A stretch of DNA of 9,105 nucleotides from Mollicutes bacterium (GCA_003559585.1 PWKX01000101.1:1-9105), one strand, 5' to 3'. Shown: positions 1-6,395, numbered from the stretch's first letter. Notes: a model not told the origin generated them from the sequence alone. Made by a program: numbers and translations.

Positions 1-1
1 A

Positions 2-139
2 CAATGCGTAAGCAAACAAGTCAGTTTTGAGTTTCGCCAATGCGGGACGCATTTTATTAAAGACAACAAACGCTATAAACTCTCAGTAAAAGATTTAATC
101 AAACAAGCAAAAAAAGCCAACATCAACTACACACCTTAA
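2..139 (+). CDS. DUF5131 (Gp37/Gp68-like) family protein, 3' end only
   Basis: This is the C-terminal 45 codons of a gene that enters from the left edge and ends at TAA 137-139. The tail contains VSFEFRQCGTHFIKD, then YKLSVKDLIKQAKKANINY. This matches the C-terminal pattern I know from DUF5131 proteins (a V-S-F-x-F-[KR]-Q-x-G-x-x-F-x-K core followed by an xQAxKAxI ending). In full-length members the N-terminus has a Trp-Asn-Pro-Trp-x-Gly-Cys motif and clustered cysteines suggestive of a metal-cofactor enzyme, but that part is outside the window. The biochemical role of the family is not established, and the Gp37/Gp68 name reflects phage homologues. The gene is followed by a clear terminator at 193-219, so it ends its own transcription unit. 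The family call rests on a short tail and memory of the family. Confidence 0.68.
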   Translation, partial: QCVSKQVSFEFRQCGTHFIKDNKRYKLSVKDLIKQAKKANINYTP

Positions 140-192
140 TCCAATCATGGATTCGTTCAGGTTTTAGTTCAATAACGAATGAAATCATTGTC

Positions 193-219
193 AAAGCACC
201 TTAGCTGGTGCTTTTTTTT
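193..219 (+). terminator. Rho-independent terminator of the DUF5131 gene
   Basis: A perfect 8-bp stem, AAAGCACC (193-200) with GGTGCTTT (207-214), closes a 6-nt loop. An uninterrupted run of eight T covers 212-219. It lies 54 bp after the TAA of the partial gene. Confidence 0.9.
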
Positions 220-307
220 ATGATCATCCTTGAATGAACCACGCGCTCGTGATATGTTATAGATAATTGCTGCTTATTTATAGCGCTTAGCCATTTGCTG
301 TTTTTAT

Positions 308-322
308 TTAAGGTGACCTTAA
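308..322. promoter_or_regulatory. 15-bp palindrome upstream of the alkylation-repair gene (candidate operator)
   Basis: TTAAGGT-G-ACCTTAA is a perfect inverted repeat with 7-bp arms around one central base, 66 bp before the chosen ATG at 389. Nothing resembling a hairpin terminator follows it, and it is short and symmetrical like a dimeric repressor site. Candidate promoter elements nearby are weak (TTGAAT 230-235 with TATGTT 253-258 at 17-bp spacing), so its position relative to the transcription start is uncertain. No regulator gene is adjacent. Confidence 0.4.
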
Positions 323-388
323 GTTTTTTATGTCACAGACCCTGCTTTAATCAACATGAATAGTAAAACCAAGTGAAAGGTGATGTTT

Positions 389-1036
389 ATGTTTAGCACA
401 GTTCAATATGCTTTAAAACGATGTGAACAACCCCGCACAGCGGATGTTAGAGCGATAGCCAAAGCGTTTAAAAAACCACTCAGCCATTTGAGTATGAACA
501 CGGTGTATGACACGTGTGAATCGCTTTTAAAGACCGGTTTATGGGCTGAGACGATTTGTGCTTATCAGCTTATTTATGATCAGAAAAAGCGCTATGATGA
601 GGCAACGTTTGATGTGTTTGAACGATGGTTATTTGCGTATATTAAGGATTGGTGGGACTGTGATGATTTTATGACGCATGCCTTTCAAACGTGCCTGATG
701 CTTAATCCCAATCACATCAACCGCGTTAAAACATGGGTCAATCATGAGCGTTTTGCGGTGCGCCGCGCGGCTGCGGTTATCCTCATTGTACCGGTAAAGA
801 AAAATCTGATTGATATCGACGATGTTTTTTATGTGTGTAATCAGTTAATGCTTGATACGCACGATTTGGTTCAAAAGGGTTATGGCTGGTTATTAAAAGA
901 AAGCACCCGTTTTCATGAGAAAGCCGTCATTGCTTATCTTGAAAGAAATGTTCATCAAATGCCAAGAACGGCCTTTCGCTATGCGCTTGAACGCTTAGAT
1001 GCTTCACAAAAAGCCCGGTTAATGCAGTTGCCTTAA
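389..1036 (+). CDS. alkD: AlkD-like DNA alkylation repair protein (HEAT-like repeat DNA glycosylase)
   Basis: The product resembles AlkD, an all-helical HEAT-like repeat glycosylase that removes positively charged 3- and 7-alkylated purines from DNA without flipping the base. Numbered from ATG 389 (215 aa), the family landmarks are a WWDCDDF segment (W89, D93, matching the Trp and Asp of the Bacillus cereus AlkD site, W109/D113), an FAVRRAA segment (R125/R126, matching R148), VQKGYGW (W167, matching W187) and the closing MPRTAFRYALERL. The W89-W167 distance of 78 equals that in B. cereus AlkD. Length is normal to slightly short. Start choice: GTG 380 and ATG 383 overlap the SD GAAAGGTGA (375-383), leaving ATG 389 at proper spacing. 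The gene stands alone between two terminators with a palindrome upstream. Activity is inferred from motif conservation; some AlkD paralogues (AlkC, AlkF/AlkG) differ in specificity. Confidence 0.86.
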   Translation: MFSTVQYALKRCEQPRTADVRAIAKAFKKPLSHLSMNTVYDTCESLLKTGLWAETICAYQLIYDQKKRYDEATFDVFERWLFAYIKDWWDCDDFMTHAFQTCLMLNPNHINRVKTWVNHERFAVRRAAAVILIVPVKKNLIDIDDVFYVCNQLMLDTHDLVQKGYGWLLKESTRFHEKAVIAYLERNVHQMPRTAFRYALERLDASQKARLMQLP

Positions 1037-1055
1037 GCGACATTTACCACCACGG

Positions 1056-1085
1056 AAAAAACGCTATAAAAACAGCGTTTTTTTT
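1056..1085 (+). terminator. Rho-independent terminator of the AlkD-like gene
   Basis: The stem AAAAAACGCT (1056-1065) pairs with AGCGTTTTTT (1074-1083) around an 8-nt loop, with the T-run continuing to 1085. It lies 20 bp past the stop. The A-rich left arm would also allow termination on the minus strand. Confidence 0.9.
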
Positions 1086-1160
1086 GATGGCAATCAATGC
1101 TTGCGACTAAGCAGGTTTAACCCATAAGCAGTGTTAAAGCATGTGTTTATCATAAAGTGA

Positions 1161-1190
1161 TAGACATAGCGGCTTCATCAAGCTTATAAT
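1161..1190 (+). promoter_or_regulatory. Sigma-A-like promoter of the tandem flavodoxin gene
   Basis: A perfect -10 hexamer TATAAT (1185-1190) lies 18 bp after TAGACA (1161-1166), which matches TTGACA at five of six positions. This predicts a start near 1197 and a leader of about 50 nt. Confidence 0.72.
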
Positions 1191-1247
1191 AGGTTTAAGT
1201 GTACCACCAATATCATTTGTGTAAACGGATGAATCTAAGGAGTAAAC

Positions 1248-2453
1248 ATGACAACATTATTTGATTTACGTGTCGAAAAATCTCAAGACACCATCACGTT
1301 GATTCAAACCCACCTTGAGGCCACCATCAACATCATTCAAGTTGATGACCAACAGCTTAAGGCCTGCACGGGGTGTTGGGATTGTTGGTTAAAAACCCCA
1401 GGGCTTTGTGCCATCAACGATGAGATGCAACAACATTATCAAGCGTTTATGCGTAGTGATACGGTCATGCTTCTAATCGACACAGCCCAAGGGTTTATCC
1501 ATCACGGGGCAAAAGCTTTCATCGACCGTTTGATTGCGCTTCATCACCCATATATTGTGTTTAAACATGGTGAATGTCGTCATAAAACTAGGTATAAAAC
1601 ATACCCTAAGTTGTTGGTCCATGTTGATAATAGCGACTTAACAGCCCTAGAAAAGGATATGACGCGCACGTATCTATCACGCATGGCGGATCACTACCGG
1701 TCGAAAGCGTATTTAATGGCTTTAACACCATCATTTAACCTTGAACCATTAAAACGAAGCCAGCCTATCCATAAAACCATAAAAGCTTCAAAAACCCCAT
1801 CCGATGAGCCCTGGATTATCTACACAGGCTCACCTAGAAGAAAAAAGAGTAACACACAGGTGATCGTGGATGCCCTCTCAGAAGATGTTAAAGCCAACGT
1901 TGAGATTCGTGATTTAAAAAATACGAAACATTTTAACACGTGGCAAAGCACGTTTAAAGATGAACCTAACGTCTTATTTGTTTTGCCACTGTATGTGCAC
2001 CATGTGCCTTCACACGTTTTGCGTTTTATAAAAGGGCTTAAGCCTTCACAAGGTAACCTCGCCTTTTTTGTACAGTCTGGTTTTCCTGAATCGGCGCAAT
2101 CACATTATGTGGAGGGTTATTTTGAAGGGTTAAGCCAACGGTTAAACAGAACCTATAAAGGCACGGCCATTAAAGGTGGGTGTGAAGCTTTGCAGCATGT
2201 ACAAGCAAGCACACAAGCCAACATGTTAAAACCAATCACTGACACCCTTGAACATTTAATCATTGAAGGTTTTTACCTTGATCAGCATCTAAACAAACTT
2301 AAAACCCCCGTTAAGTTTAGCGGGCTGGTGCGTGTTTTAGTCAGCTTCATGTTCAAACTAGGCATCATCAACCGGTTTTGGAACACTTTATTAAAAGAAA
2401 ATGGCGCATACGCTTTAAGACACGCCCGTCCCTATCTTGAAAAAAAGCGGTGA
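1248..2453 (+). CDS. Tandem flavodoxin-like / NAD(P)H-dependent FMN reductase-type protein with a four-cysteine motif
   Basis: A 401-aa protein made of two flavodoxin-fold units. Unit 1 (about 1-180) has the motif C40-x2-C43-x2-C46-x7-C54 in a GCWDCWLKTPGLC context followed by ND-E. This fits the compact CX2CX2CX4-7C motif that binds [4Fe-4S] in iron-sulfur flavoproteins. Its N-terminus lacks the usual GSPR phosphate loop. Unit 2 (about 188-345) starts with IIYTGSPRRKKSNTQ (190-204), a canonical FMN-phosphate loop, then VLFVLPLYVHHVPSHVLRF (242-260), and has no cysteine cluster. A C-terminal tail (about 350-401) has a hydrophobic stretch, SGLVRVLVSFMFKLG. No signal peptide, so probably cytosolic. 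SD AAGGAG (1237-1242) is 5 nt from ATG 1248. It is a single-gene unit with its own promoter and terminator. Likely a redox enzyme; substrate and electron partner are unknown. Confidence 0.75.
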   Translation: MTTLFDLRVEKSQDTITLIQTHLEATINIIQVDDQQLKACTGCWDCWLKTPGLCAINDEMQQHYQAFMRSDTVMLLIDTAQGFIHHGAKAFIDRLIALHHPYIVFKHGECRHKTRYKTYPKLLVHVDNSDLTALEKDMTRTYLSRMADHYRSKAYLMALTPSFNLEPLKRSQPIHKTIKASKTPSDEPWIIYTGSPRRKKSNTQVIVDALSEDVKANVEIRDLKNTKHFNTWQSTFKDEPNVLFVLPLYVHHVPSHVLRFIKGLKPSQGNLAFFVQSGFPESAQSHYVEGYFEGLSQRLNRTYKGTAIKGGCEALQHVQASTQANMLKPITDTLEHLIIEGFYLDQHLNKLKTPVKFSGLVRVLVSFMFKLGIINRFWNTLLKENGAYALRHARPYLEKKR

Positions 2454-2515
2454 TGTCAGCTAAAAAAATGCATGGCCTTAAGCATACAACAACAGTGGTA
2501 AACATCAATCATTTC

Positions 2516-2544
2516 AACAAGCCTTTTTTGAGGCTTGTTTTTTT
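2516..2544 (+). terminator. Rho-independent terminator of the flavoprotein gene
   Basis: A perfect 9-bp stem, AACAAGCCT (2516-2524) with AGGCTTGTT (2531-2539), closes a 6-nt loop, and seven T cover 2538-2544. It lies 62 bp past the TGA. Confidence 0.92.
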
Positions 2545-2593
2545 ATCATCTTTTATAAAAGATTGTATTTACTAACCATCTCAAAGGGTATAT

Positions 2594-2616
2594 CATAATA
2601 TTGACCAGGGTGGTCA
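2594..2616 (+). promoter_or_regulatory. TetR operator and probable -10 region of the exporter operon
   Basis: TGACCA-GGG-TGGTCA (2602-2616) is a perfect 6-3-6 inverted repeat, 16 bp before the TetR start codon. A -10-like CATAAT (2594-2599, within TATCATAAT) lies immediately upstream, which would put the transcription start inside the palindrome. A clear -35 was not found; TTTACT (2568-2573) is 17 bp from the overlapping TATCAT. TetR-family repressors bind short palindromes at their own promoters, so this is the natural autoregulatory site. The binding protein is inferred from position. Confidence 0.72.
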
Positions 2617-2632
2617 TAAAGCAGGTGATAGA

Positions 2633-3256
2633 TTGAATGATAAGTTTAAAGCGTTACCAAAAGAAGAACAAAAGCGTATATTAAACAGTGCTTTTAACGT
2701 TTTTACTGATACCCCGTATCATCAGGCAAGTACCAATGCCATTGTTAGAGATGCGAAGATTAGCAAAGGCAAACTCTTTTATTATTTTACCGATAAAATG
2801 ACGTTGTTCACCGCACTGATCGATGTTGGGATGCGCTATATTAAAGAAACCTTTATTGATCGGTTAGACCTTGATGAACCTGATTTTTTAAAACGGTATC
2901 AAATCATCGCCAGCATCAAACAAAAAGCCCATCAAGCTGAACCGTACTTATTTGCGTTTATGGGTTATGTTTACTTGCATGAAGCCGATCGAATTGAACC
3001 TAACACTTTAGAAAAAATCAGGCATTATCAATCGGTGATGAACACGCAGCTAACTAAAGATGTCGATCAGCGTTTGTTTCGCGATGATATTGATGCACAA
3101 ACGGTGATGACATTATTAACCTATAGCTTAAAAGGCTATGAACAAGAACTGATTGAAACGATTAAACATAGTCACATCGGTCAAACACAACCGCAAACGT
3201 ATTATGATGATTATAACCGGTTTATAAAAACTTTAAGACAAATATATTACAAATAG
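2633..3256 (+). CDS. TetR/AcrR-family transcriptional repressor of the ABC exporter operon
   Basis: A 207-aa regulator. The N-terminal TetR DNA-binding domain is clear: RILNSAFNVF (helix 1, about 15-24), then a helix-turn-helix around 33-52 ending in the diagnostic SKGKLFYYF (44-52), followed by TDKMTLFTALI. The C-terminal part (about 65-207) is helical and divergent, as expected for the ligand-binding and dimer domain, so it does not reveal the ligand. The start is TTG 2633. The nearby ATG at 2637 is out of frame, and the SD AGGTGAT (2623-2629) fits the TTG. The rare start may keep the repressor scarce. It is first in the operon, directly behind a palindromic operator, and its TAG stop overlaps the SD of the next gene. 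It most likely represses itself and the exporter and is released by an exported compound. Confidence 0.9.
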   Translation: MNDKFKALPKEEQKRILNSAFNVFTDTPYHQASTNAIVRDAKISKGKLFYYFTDKMTLFTALIDVGMRYIKETFIDRLDLDEPDFLKRYQIIASIKQKAHQAEPYLFAFMGYVYLHEADRIEPNTLEKIRHYQSVMNTQLTKDVDQRLFRDDIDAQTVMTLLTYSLKGYEQELIETIKHSHIGQTQPQTYYDDYNRFIKTLRQIYYK

Positions 3257-3266
3257 GAGGCCTTGA

Positions 3267-4148
3267 ATGGCAGTCATAAAAGTAGACCATGTATCAAAAT
3301 GTTATGGAAAAGTTCAAGCATTAAAAGATGTTAATTTATCGGTAAACGAAGGTGATATTTACGGTTTTATTGGACCAAATGGTGCGGGGAAAACCACATT
3401 GATTCGTGTGCTTTTAGGCATCCTAAAAGCCGATCAGGGTCAAGCCCATATGTTTGAAAAAGATGTATGGTTGGATGCGGTTGACATTCATAAAAAAATG
3501 GCCTATGTGCCAGGGGATGTCAAACTTTGGCCGAATTTAACCGGTGGTGAAGTGATCGATTTATTAATCAACATGCGTCAAAAAACAAACGGTGATAAAA
3601 AGCTAGCTTTGATTAAAAAGTTTGATTTAGATACCAGTAAAAAGTGTCGTTCATATTCTAAAGGGAACCGTCAAAAAGTCGCTTTAATTGCGGCTTTAGC
3701 ATCGAATGCTGATGTGTTCATTTTAGATGAACCAACCAGTGGGTTAGACCCATTGATGGAAAAAGTGTTTCAAGAAGAAATCATGCAGTTAAAAAAAGCA
3801 GGTAAGACCGTGTTTTTATCCAGTCATATTTTAAGTGAGATTGACACCTTATGTGATCACGTCAGCATCATCCGTGATGGTGAGATTATTGAATCGGGCC
3901 CATTAGAAGCTTTAAGACATTTAACCAGAACCACAGTGCGATTAAGTACAAAAGAAACCATCACCGATTTAGACCAATTAAAAGGTGTTCATGATTATAG
4001 CGTTGAATCAGGGATGCATGTTTTCCAAATTGAATCTAAAGCAATGGATGCACTCATTAAACATCTTAGTCGCTACAGCATCACCCGTTTTGAGAGTAAC
4101 CCACCAACCTTAGAAGACTTATTTATGCGCCATTATCAAGGGGTGTAA
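3267..4148 (+). CDS. ABC exporter ATP-binding protein (drug/antibiotic-export type)
   Basis: A 293-aa ATPase that would drive the permease encoded next to it at the cytoplasmic face. Visible motifs: Walker A GPNGAGKT (36-43), Walker B FILDE (151-155, catalytic Glu155), D-loop SGLD (158-161) and switch His187 in SSHIL. Two departures from the textbook pattern are the Q-loop, where YVPGDVKLWPNLTGGE (80-95) has Gly where Gln is usual, and the signature, SKGNRQK (131-137) in place of LSGGQ. From memory both also occur in exporter ATPases of the polyketide-antibiotic and ABC-2 class, so they look subfamily-typical. Residues from about 215 form the C-terminal extension common in these exporters. 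SD AGGAGG (3255-3260) overlaps the tetR stop and is 6 nt from ATG 3267, implying translational coupling. Confidence 0.93.
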   Translation: MAVIKVDHVSKCYGKVQALKDVNLSVNEGDIYGFIGPNGAGKTTLIRVLLGILKADQGQAHMFEKDVWLDAVDIHKKMAYVPGDVKLWPNLTGGEVIDLLINMRQKTNGDKKLALIKKFDLDTSKKCRSYSKGNRQKVALIAALASNADVFILDEPTSGLDPLMEKVFQEEIMQLKKAGKTVFLSSHILSEIDTLCDHVSIIRDGEIIESGPLEALRHLTRTTVRLSTKETITDLDQLKGVHDYSVESGMHVFQIESKAMDALIKHLSRYSITRFESNPPTLEDLFMRHYQGV

Positions 4149-4150
4149 AT

Positions 4151-5752
4151 ATGCATGCTAACTTATTTAATCATACTTTCACCTATTTGGTGACGGTGCT
4201 TAAAAAAGACAAACTTAAAATCATTTTTTGGCTGCTTGGCATCAGTTTCTTTGTGGTTGCGGTGGGACATGCTTATCCAGCGTTGTTTCCAGACCAAGCG
4301 GAACTAATCGGCTTGGCTGAAGCGATGAGAAATCCAATGATGGTGGCGATGTTTGGTCCGGTTTATGATCCAGAAAACTACACCATTGCCCAAGCCTTAG
4401 GCAATCAAATGCTGATTTTTAGTATGATGTTTTCAGCGATTATGAGTATTTTTATCGTCTCTAAGATGACGCGCGGGGATGAAGAAGAAGGCATTTTAGA
4501 ATTGATTCAATCATTGCCTGTGGGTCGCTTAACACAAACAGGTGTCACCGTCATTCTTATTGTTTTTATGAACATCATCTTAGCCTTACTTATCGGGTTT
4601 GGTTTAGCACTCATACCAGAAGACAGCATCACCGTGGTAGGGTCTTTAACCTACGGCTTTTCGATTGGGGCGACCGGTATTTTAATGGGCGCGATAACTT
4701 TGATTTTAGCTCAGCTGTTTGAAAACAACCGGACGGTGATGGGCATGAGTTTTTTAGTGCTGGGTGTGATGTATTTATTAAGAGGCATGGGCGATTTATC
4801 TGAAAACATCTTAGTGTGGTTGATGCCATTAAACTGGCCAGCTAGAGTTGAGGTGTATATCAATAATTATAACGAATTGAATGTGCTAACCTTAGGGGTA
4901 TCTTTCGTTTTGTTTGCGGTTGGTTGTTACTTGAACCTACGCCGTGATTTAGAAGCGGGTATGTTCGCACAAAAACCGGGTAAAACCGCTGCATCTAAGG
5001 TGCTTAAAACCCCAACAGGTTTTGTGTTAAGGTTATTGAAGGCTGGTCTGATTGCTTGGATTGTGACGTTGTTTATCTTAGGTCTAACTTATGGGTCTAT
5101 TTTTGGTGATTTAGATACCTTTATTGAAGGCAGCGATATCTTTGAACAAATGTTGCCAGGGGGTGAATACCCATTAAACGTTCAGTTTATGAGTGTGATC
5201 ATGATGGTGGTGGCGTTAACCGCTGGGATTGGCCCAATCATGTTTTTAAACCGTTTAGCCACTGAAGAGAAGAAAAACCATACAGAACACTTATATGCGC
5301 GTGCGTTATCACGCACACGTCTATTGAGTATTTTCACTGTTACCGCACTCATCTCAAACGCATTGCTGCTATTCATTGGGTCTTTAGGTTTAATCATGGG
5401 TGTTCAAGTGTCTATGGATGAACCAATCGGGTCCCTGCAAATCCTTCAAGCTGGGTTTGCCTATTTACCAGCCTTGTGGTTTATGATTGGGCTTGGGGTG
5501 TTACTGATTGGTTTTCTACCACAAAAAACAAGCATCATATGGATATACTTTGTGTATGCGTTTTTCGCTGTTTATTTAGGCAATGTCATCAATTTACCTG
5601 CGTTTTTCTCATATTTAACGCCTTACGGGTTTATTGACCAGCTACCAATTGATGCGTTTAGAATCTTACCAACAGTAATCATACTCACACTGACAGCCAT
5701 CATGGTAGCTTTAGGATATGTTGGGTACATAAAACGAGATTTGAAAGGATGA
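4151..5752 (+). CDS. ABC exporter permease, 12 membrane helices (polyketide-antibiotic exporter-like, COG3559 type)
   Basis: A 533-aa integral membrane protein, the translocation partner of the upstream ATPase. About twelve hydrophobic segments can be picked out: roughly 22-42, 84-105, 130-155, 165-190, 196-212, 244-262, 296-318, 346-368, 391-417, 434-456, 461-484 and 504-527. The two six-helix halves each carry a charged cytoplasmic segment after the second helix: TRGDEEEGILELIQSLPVGR (107-126) and ATEEKKNHTEHLYARALSR (370-388). These probably contact the ATPase as coupling helices. The fused two-half architecture and the E-E-x-G-x-x-E pattern match the TnrB3-like exporter family of antibiotic producers and many Bacillota, so a homologous gene need not mean antibiotic production. 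ATG 4151 is 2 bp past the ATPase stop, with SD AAGGGG overlapping that gene's end. Substrate unknown; a hydrophobic toxic compound is the best guess. Confidence 0.88.
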   Translation: MHANLFNHTFTYLVTVLKKDKLKIIFWLLGISFFVVAVGHAYPALFPDQAELIGLAEAMRNPMMVAMFGPVYDPENYTIAQALGNQMLIFSMMFSAIMSIFIVSKMTRGDEEEGILELIQSLPVGRLTQTGVTVILIVFMNIILALLIGFGLALIPEDSITVVGSLTYGFSIGATGILMGAITLILAQLFENNRTVMGMSFLVLGVMYLLRGMGDLSENILVWLMPLNWPARVEVYINNYNELNVLTLGVSFVLFAVGCYLNLRRDLEAGMFAQKPGKTAASKVLKTPTGFVLRLLKAGLIAWIVTLFILGLTYGSIFGDLDTFIEGSDIFEQMLPGGEYPLNVQFMSVIMMVVALTAGIGPIMFLNRLATEEKKNHTEHLYARALSRTRLLSIFTVTALISNALLLFIGSLGLIMGVQVSMDEPIGSLQILQAGFAYLPALWFMIGLGVLLIGFLPQKTSIIWIYFVYAFFAVYLGNVINLPAFFSYLTPYGFIDQLPIDAFRILPTVIILTLTAIMVALGYVGYIKRDLKG

Positions 5753-5756
5753 TACC

Positions 5757-5978
5757 ATGAAAATTTATTTTAAAAAAATTCAAGCCATCATGCGTCATTT
5801 CACCATTCTTGATATGGGTATCTTAAAACTGTGTTTGTTGTCACTTGGTGTGATTTTAGGGGTTTACTTTTATCAGTTTTTTGATCAATTACGGGTGTTA
5901 TTATGGGTGCTTTTTGTTCTTAGTTGGCTTTTCATTATCGTTAAGGTGTTCGGGTTTTACTGGGATAAAACCGATTAA
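5757..5978 (+). CDS. Small two-helix membrane protein, last gene of the exporter operon
   Basis: A 73-aa protein with a short basic N-terminus (MKIYFKKIQAIMRH), two hydrophobic helices (about 21-41, ILKLCLLSLGVILGVYF, and 46-66, RVLLWVLFVLSWLFIIVKVF) and a short WDKTD tail. The positive N-terminus suggests both ends face the cytoplasm. Its SD AAAGGATGAT (5744-5753) overlaps the permease stop and ATG 5757 lies 4 bp beyond it, so it is very probably translated in step with the permease. I do not recognise a named family. I have an impression of similar small proteins following exporter genes in other Bacillota, sometimes with unconvincing automatic names. Context suggests an accessory or stabilising subunit of the ABC exporter; this is inference. 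Operon position, clean SD and coherent hydrophobicity make it a real gene. Confidence 0.8.
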   Translation: MKIYFKKIQAIMRHFTILDMGILKLCLLSLGVILGVYFYQFFDQLRVLLWVLFVLSWLFIIVKVFGFYWDKTD

Positions 5979-5993
5979 AAACATTTGTAAACA

Positions 5994-6037
5994 TAAGCAA
6001 GACACATGAAGTGAACGCTTCATGTGTCTTTTGCTTA
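5994..6037 (+). terminator. Long hairpin at the end of the exporter operon (terminator or mRNA 3' stabiliser)
   Basis: AAGACACATGAAG (5999-6011) pairs perfectly over 13 bp with CTTCATGTGTCTT (6018-6030) around a 6-nt loop. TAAGC (5994-5998) extends the stem with GCTTA (6033-6037) past a TT bulge. It starts 15 bp after the last stop codon. The trailing U-tract is poor (CTTTTGCTTA), unlike the other terminators in the window, so it may also protect the transcript end. Confidence 0.7.
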
Positions 6038-6255
6038 GCACAAGTGATTCAGTTGCTCATCACAACATAATGATTTTGTTTAATGAGGTTTTTGCACCAT
6101 GCGCCTCGTTTATAACCAAAATGGTTCAACCCCAATGAGTTAGACAACCAAACCGAAGGGGCCTAAGCAATTAAACATTAAATCCATGGTGTTTTCTTGA
6201 TAGGCTTAACAATAGGTAGTGTTTTTTCGCTTCGTTAAAAATGGTTTTTATGTGC
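6038..6255. other. Intergenic stretch without a supportable gene
   Basis: Part of a 417-bp gap between the exporter operon and Sua5. I find no convincing gene on either strand. Small items seen: an inverted repeat AACCA-AAA-TGGTT (6114-6126), and a 37-codon stop-to-stop reading frame on the minus strand (6052-6162) with no start or SD. Neither is strong enough to call. Confidence 0.5.
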
Positions 6256-6261
6256 TATAAT
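6253..6261 (+). promoter_or_regulatory. Extended -10 promoter of sua5
   Basis: TGC-TATAAT (6253-6261) is a perfect extended -10 element. The region 17 bp upstream (around 6231-6238, TTCGTTAA) is a poor -35, which is tolerated with an extended -10. It predicts a start near 6268 and a leader of about 128 nt to ATG 6396. Confidence 0.65.
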
Positions 6262-6264
6262 AGG

Positions 6265-6328
6265 CTTGATATAAATAAGGGTTCATGCTGCAGATTATGT
6301 ATTGCATTCATGCTTGTTTCATATCAAG
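6265..6328 (+). repeat. Inverted repeat in the sua5 promoter/leader
   Basis: CTTGATAT (6265-6272) and ATATCAAG (6321-6328) are perfect 8-bp arms 48 nt apart. Between them lie two copies of TTCATGCT (6282-6289 and 6307-6314) and a weak inner pairing (CATG with CATG, GCA with TGC). The predicted transcription start falls within the left arm, so it is unclear whether this acts as DNA or as RNA. Confidence 0.35.
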
Positions 6329-6395
6329 TAAAACAAAATACTAATTGACGTGATCCATAAACCTAAGCGACTTTCTTCACACGAGGATGATGAGA

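Noticed and set aside
1110..1138. Imperfect direct repeat (AGCAGGTTTAA / AGCAGTGTTAA) and TTTAAC/GTTAAA arms upstream of the flavoprotein promoter
   Set aside because: Short, imperfect and away from the -35 element; not distinguishable from chance in A+T-rich DNA.
4629..4829. 66-codon open frame on the minus strand inside the permease gene
   Set aside because: It lies wholly within a well-supported membrane-protein gene, has no SD and reads as an unstructured Ser/Pro/Lys-rich shadow frame.
5182..5397. 71-codon open frame on the minus strand inside the permease gene
   Set aside because: Shadow of the permease on the opposite strand; no SD or independent context.
6121..6131. GGTTCAACCCC, resembling the T-arm of a tRNA
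   Set aside because: The flanking bases do not form the 5-bp T stem and no D-arm, anticodon arm or acceptor stem can be folded around it.
6052..6162. 37-codon stop-to-stop minus-strand frame with a protein-like composition (contains NHFGYKRGAWCKNLIKQ)
   Set aside because: No start codon with SD, too short, and flanked by stops on both sides. It might be a gene remnant, but chance is enough to explain it.
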